Shown piece by piece: positions 63,070 through 64,000 of a stretch of DNA of 64,000 nt; the stretch's first letter is position 1, and each line of letters opens with the position of its first letter. The notes beneath the pieces were generated by a model. That model saw nothing but the letters and a program-made list of their open reading frames with translations, had not been told where the DNA came from and did no database searches. This stretch comes from Sipunculus nudus (Eukaryota; Annelida; Sipuncula; Golfingiida; Sipunculidae), in the NCBI GenBank assembly GCA_026874595.1, contig CM049318.1, positions 19,877,456 through 19,941,455 of the forward strand. Reading direction: 5' to 3'. The translations under genes were made by a program, and so were the position numbers.

Positions 63070-63300
63070 GAAGATCAAGCGGCGGGGGTTATGCTTTTGC
63101 CGGCGCTGACTTGTTTGTCTGTCTGTCTGTTTTTTGTCTGTTAGCAAAATTACACAAAAGAGTTATTAAAAAAGTTATTACTGGATTTTAATAAAATTTT
63201 CAGGATAGCTCGTTATTGATATAATGAACAATTGTTTATATTTTGGGGGTGATCCGGATCACCATCTGGATCCAGGAATTTTGTAAAGGAAAAAAAAACT
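63070..63300 (+). mobile_element. Dispersed nonautonomous invertebrate repeat
   Basis: It contains GCGGCGGGGGTTATGC, repeated GTCT, TTGTCTGTTAGCAAAATTAC, TGGATTTTAATAAAATTTTC and GATCCGGATCACCATCTGG-type blocks in order. From memory, this order recurs in many mollusc and annelid genomes as a dispersed repeat. No protein is encoded. Confidence 0.5.
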
Positions 63301-64000
63301 GCATTTCGGACATTTATAATAAATACAAAAAACGATATGGCTTTACGTTCTAACACAAACATAAGTTCCTGCTCATCTAATAAATTCAGTGAATACTAAT
63401 ATTTGGAGTCACTGACTAAAGCAGAAGTCCCTCGGCTAAGTACAAAAGGAAACATTGGGATGCTTTGTAAATGTTAATCACTCTACTATTCTATCAGTCA
63501 TATTATAAAGCATAATGAAATTAGCTGCACAATATACTTTTATGGAAAATTATAGGGAGGGTCCTGGCAAACTTGGAGACCAGATAAAAGATGACCGTCA
63601 GTTCATGCATATGCAGTCAACAGATTAACGTTCGGCCACTTCGGCAGCACACTACATTATGTACGGTTAAATGTGAAATTATGGATAAATGTTAAACAGT
63701 TTTGGTTGGGAAAAATTTCCAGTAATCTATATTGGGCATGTGGTCGTTTTACACAGACATTAAACAGATGGCATATTTAGTTATGCAGGTTTACATTCAG
63801 CATATCCTAGCATACAAGAATATTAATGTAACTATGGTAATTAACTCTGTAATTAACTGATGCCTGTTTTTGTTGGCATATTGAGTAGATCCAGTCATTT
63901 TTCTGTGTTTTGATGCTGCACCATACCCTAATTGATCAGTAGAAATTATGAACCTTTTTATATATGTTTCCTTGAGCGTAAGTTTAGTTTTGACAGAAAG
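63301..64000. other. No recognised gene to window end
   Basis: AT-rich, unique-looking sequence with no coding frame or repeat that I can support. Confidence 0.45.

Overview
The window looks like nuclear DNA from an invertebrate animal, most likely a lophotrochozoan and probably a mollusc. The reasons are AT-rich, intron-rich sequence with GT-AG splice sites, tRNA-derived SINEs, many AT microsatellites and long poly-G/poly-C runs. The genes are animal families: a furin-activated matrix metalloproteinase, transmembrane C-type lectin-like proteins and HHxxxD acyltransferases. The species assignment is inference. There is no bacterial-style operon, CRISPR array or prophage.

Region 1 (1-15.3 kb) is a tandem segmental duplication. 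Two complete units each carry a minus-strand, 486-residue condensation-superfamily acyltransferase (1741-3201 and 10574-12034, about 88% identical by my hand count). A third, truncated unit (about 14580-15310) has lost the gene. Copy A also holds a structure with 135-bp, nearly identical inverted arms. An array of small hairpins recurs three times in and near the duplication.

Region 2 (15.3-28 kb) has no gene I can support. It holds a dispersed direct repeat, a GC-rich hAT-like MITE with an imperfect 8-bp target duplication, MITE-like ends, minisatellites, and a cluster of tRNA-like SINE heads including a head-to-head pair.

Region 3 (28.0-36.9 kb, plus strand) is a complete ten-exon matrix metalloproteinase gene. 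I spliced it by hand into 577 residues: signal peptide, cysteine-switch propeptide, furin site, zinc catalytic domain, hemopexin domain and a hydrophobic C-terminus that suggests a GPI anchor. A 31-bp minisatellite ends about 100 bp before its start codon. A CpG-rich block and then a 39-bp satellite of about 48 copies follow the gene.

Region 4 (42.3-58.2 kb, plus strand) has two paralogous four-exon genes for single-pass membrane proteins with a C-type lectin-like domain (about 275 and 256 residues). Their intron phases are the same, and their transmembrane/tail blocks are strongly conserved. The 10 kb between them holds a decayed MULE-like transposase remnant and a 327-bp tandem repeat carrying two perfect AGGTCAnnnTGACCT palindromes.

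Region 5 (61.7-62.9 kb, minus strand) is a single-coding-exon gene for a 408-residue protein. I read it as four tandem copies of a roughly 100-residue module that I do not recognise. It is the best candidate here for an undescribed protein family. A dispersed invertebrate repeat lies just beyond its 5' end.

The neighbouring genes do not form an evident pathway. The metalloproteinase and the lectin-like proteins both act at or outside the cell surface, but a shared role is only a guess.
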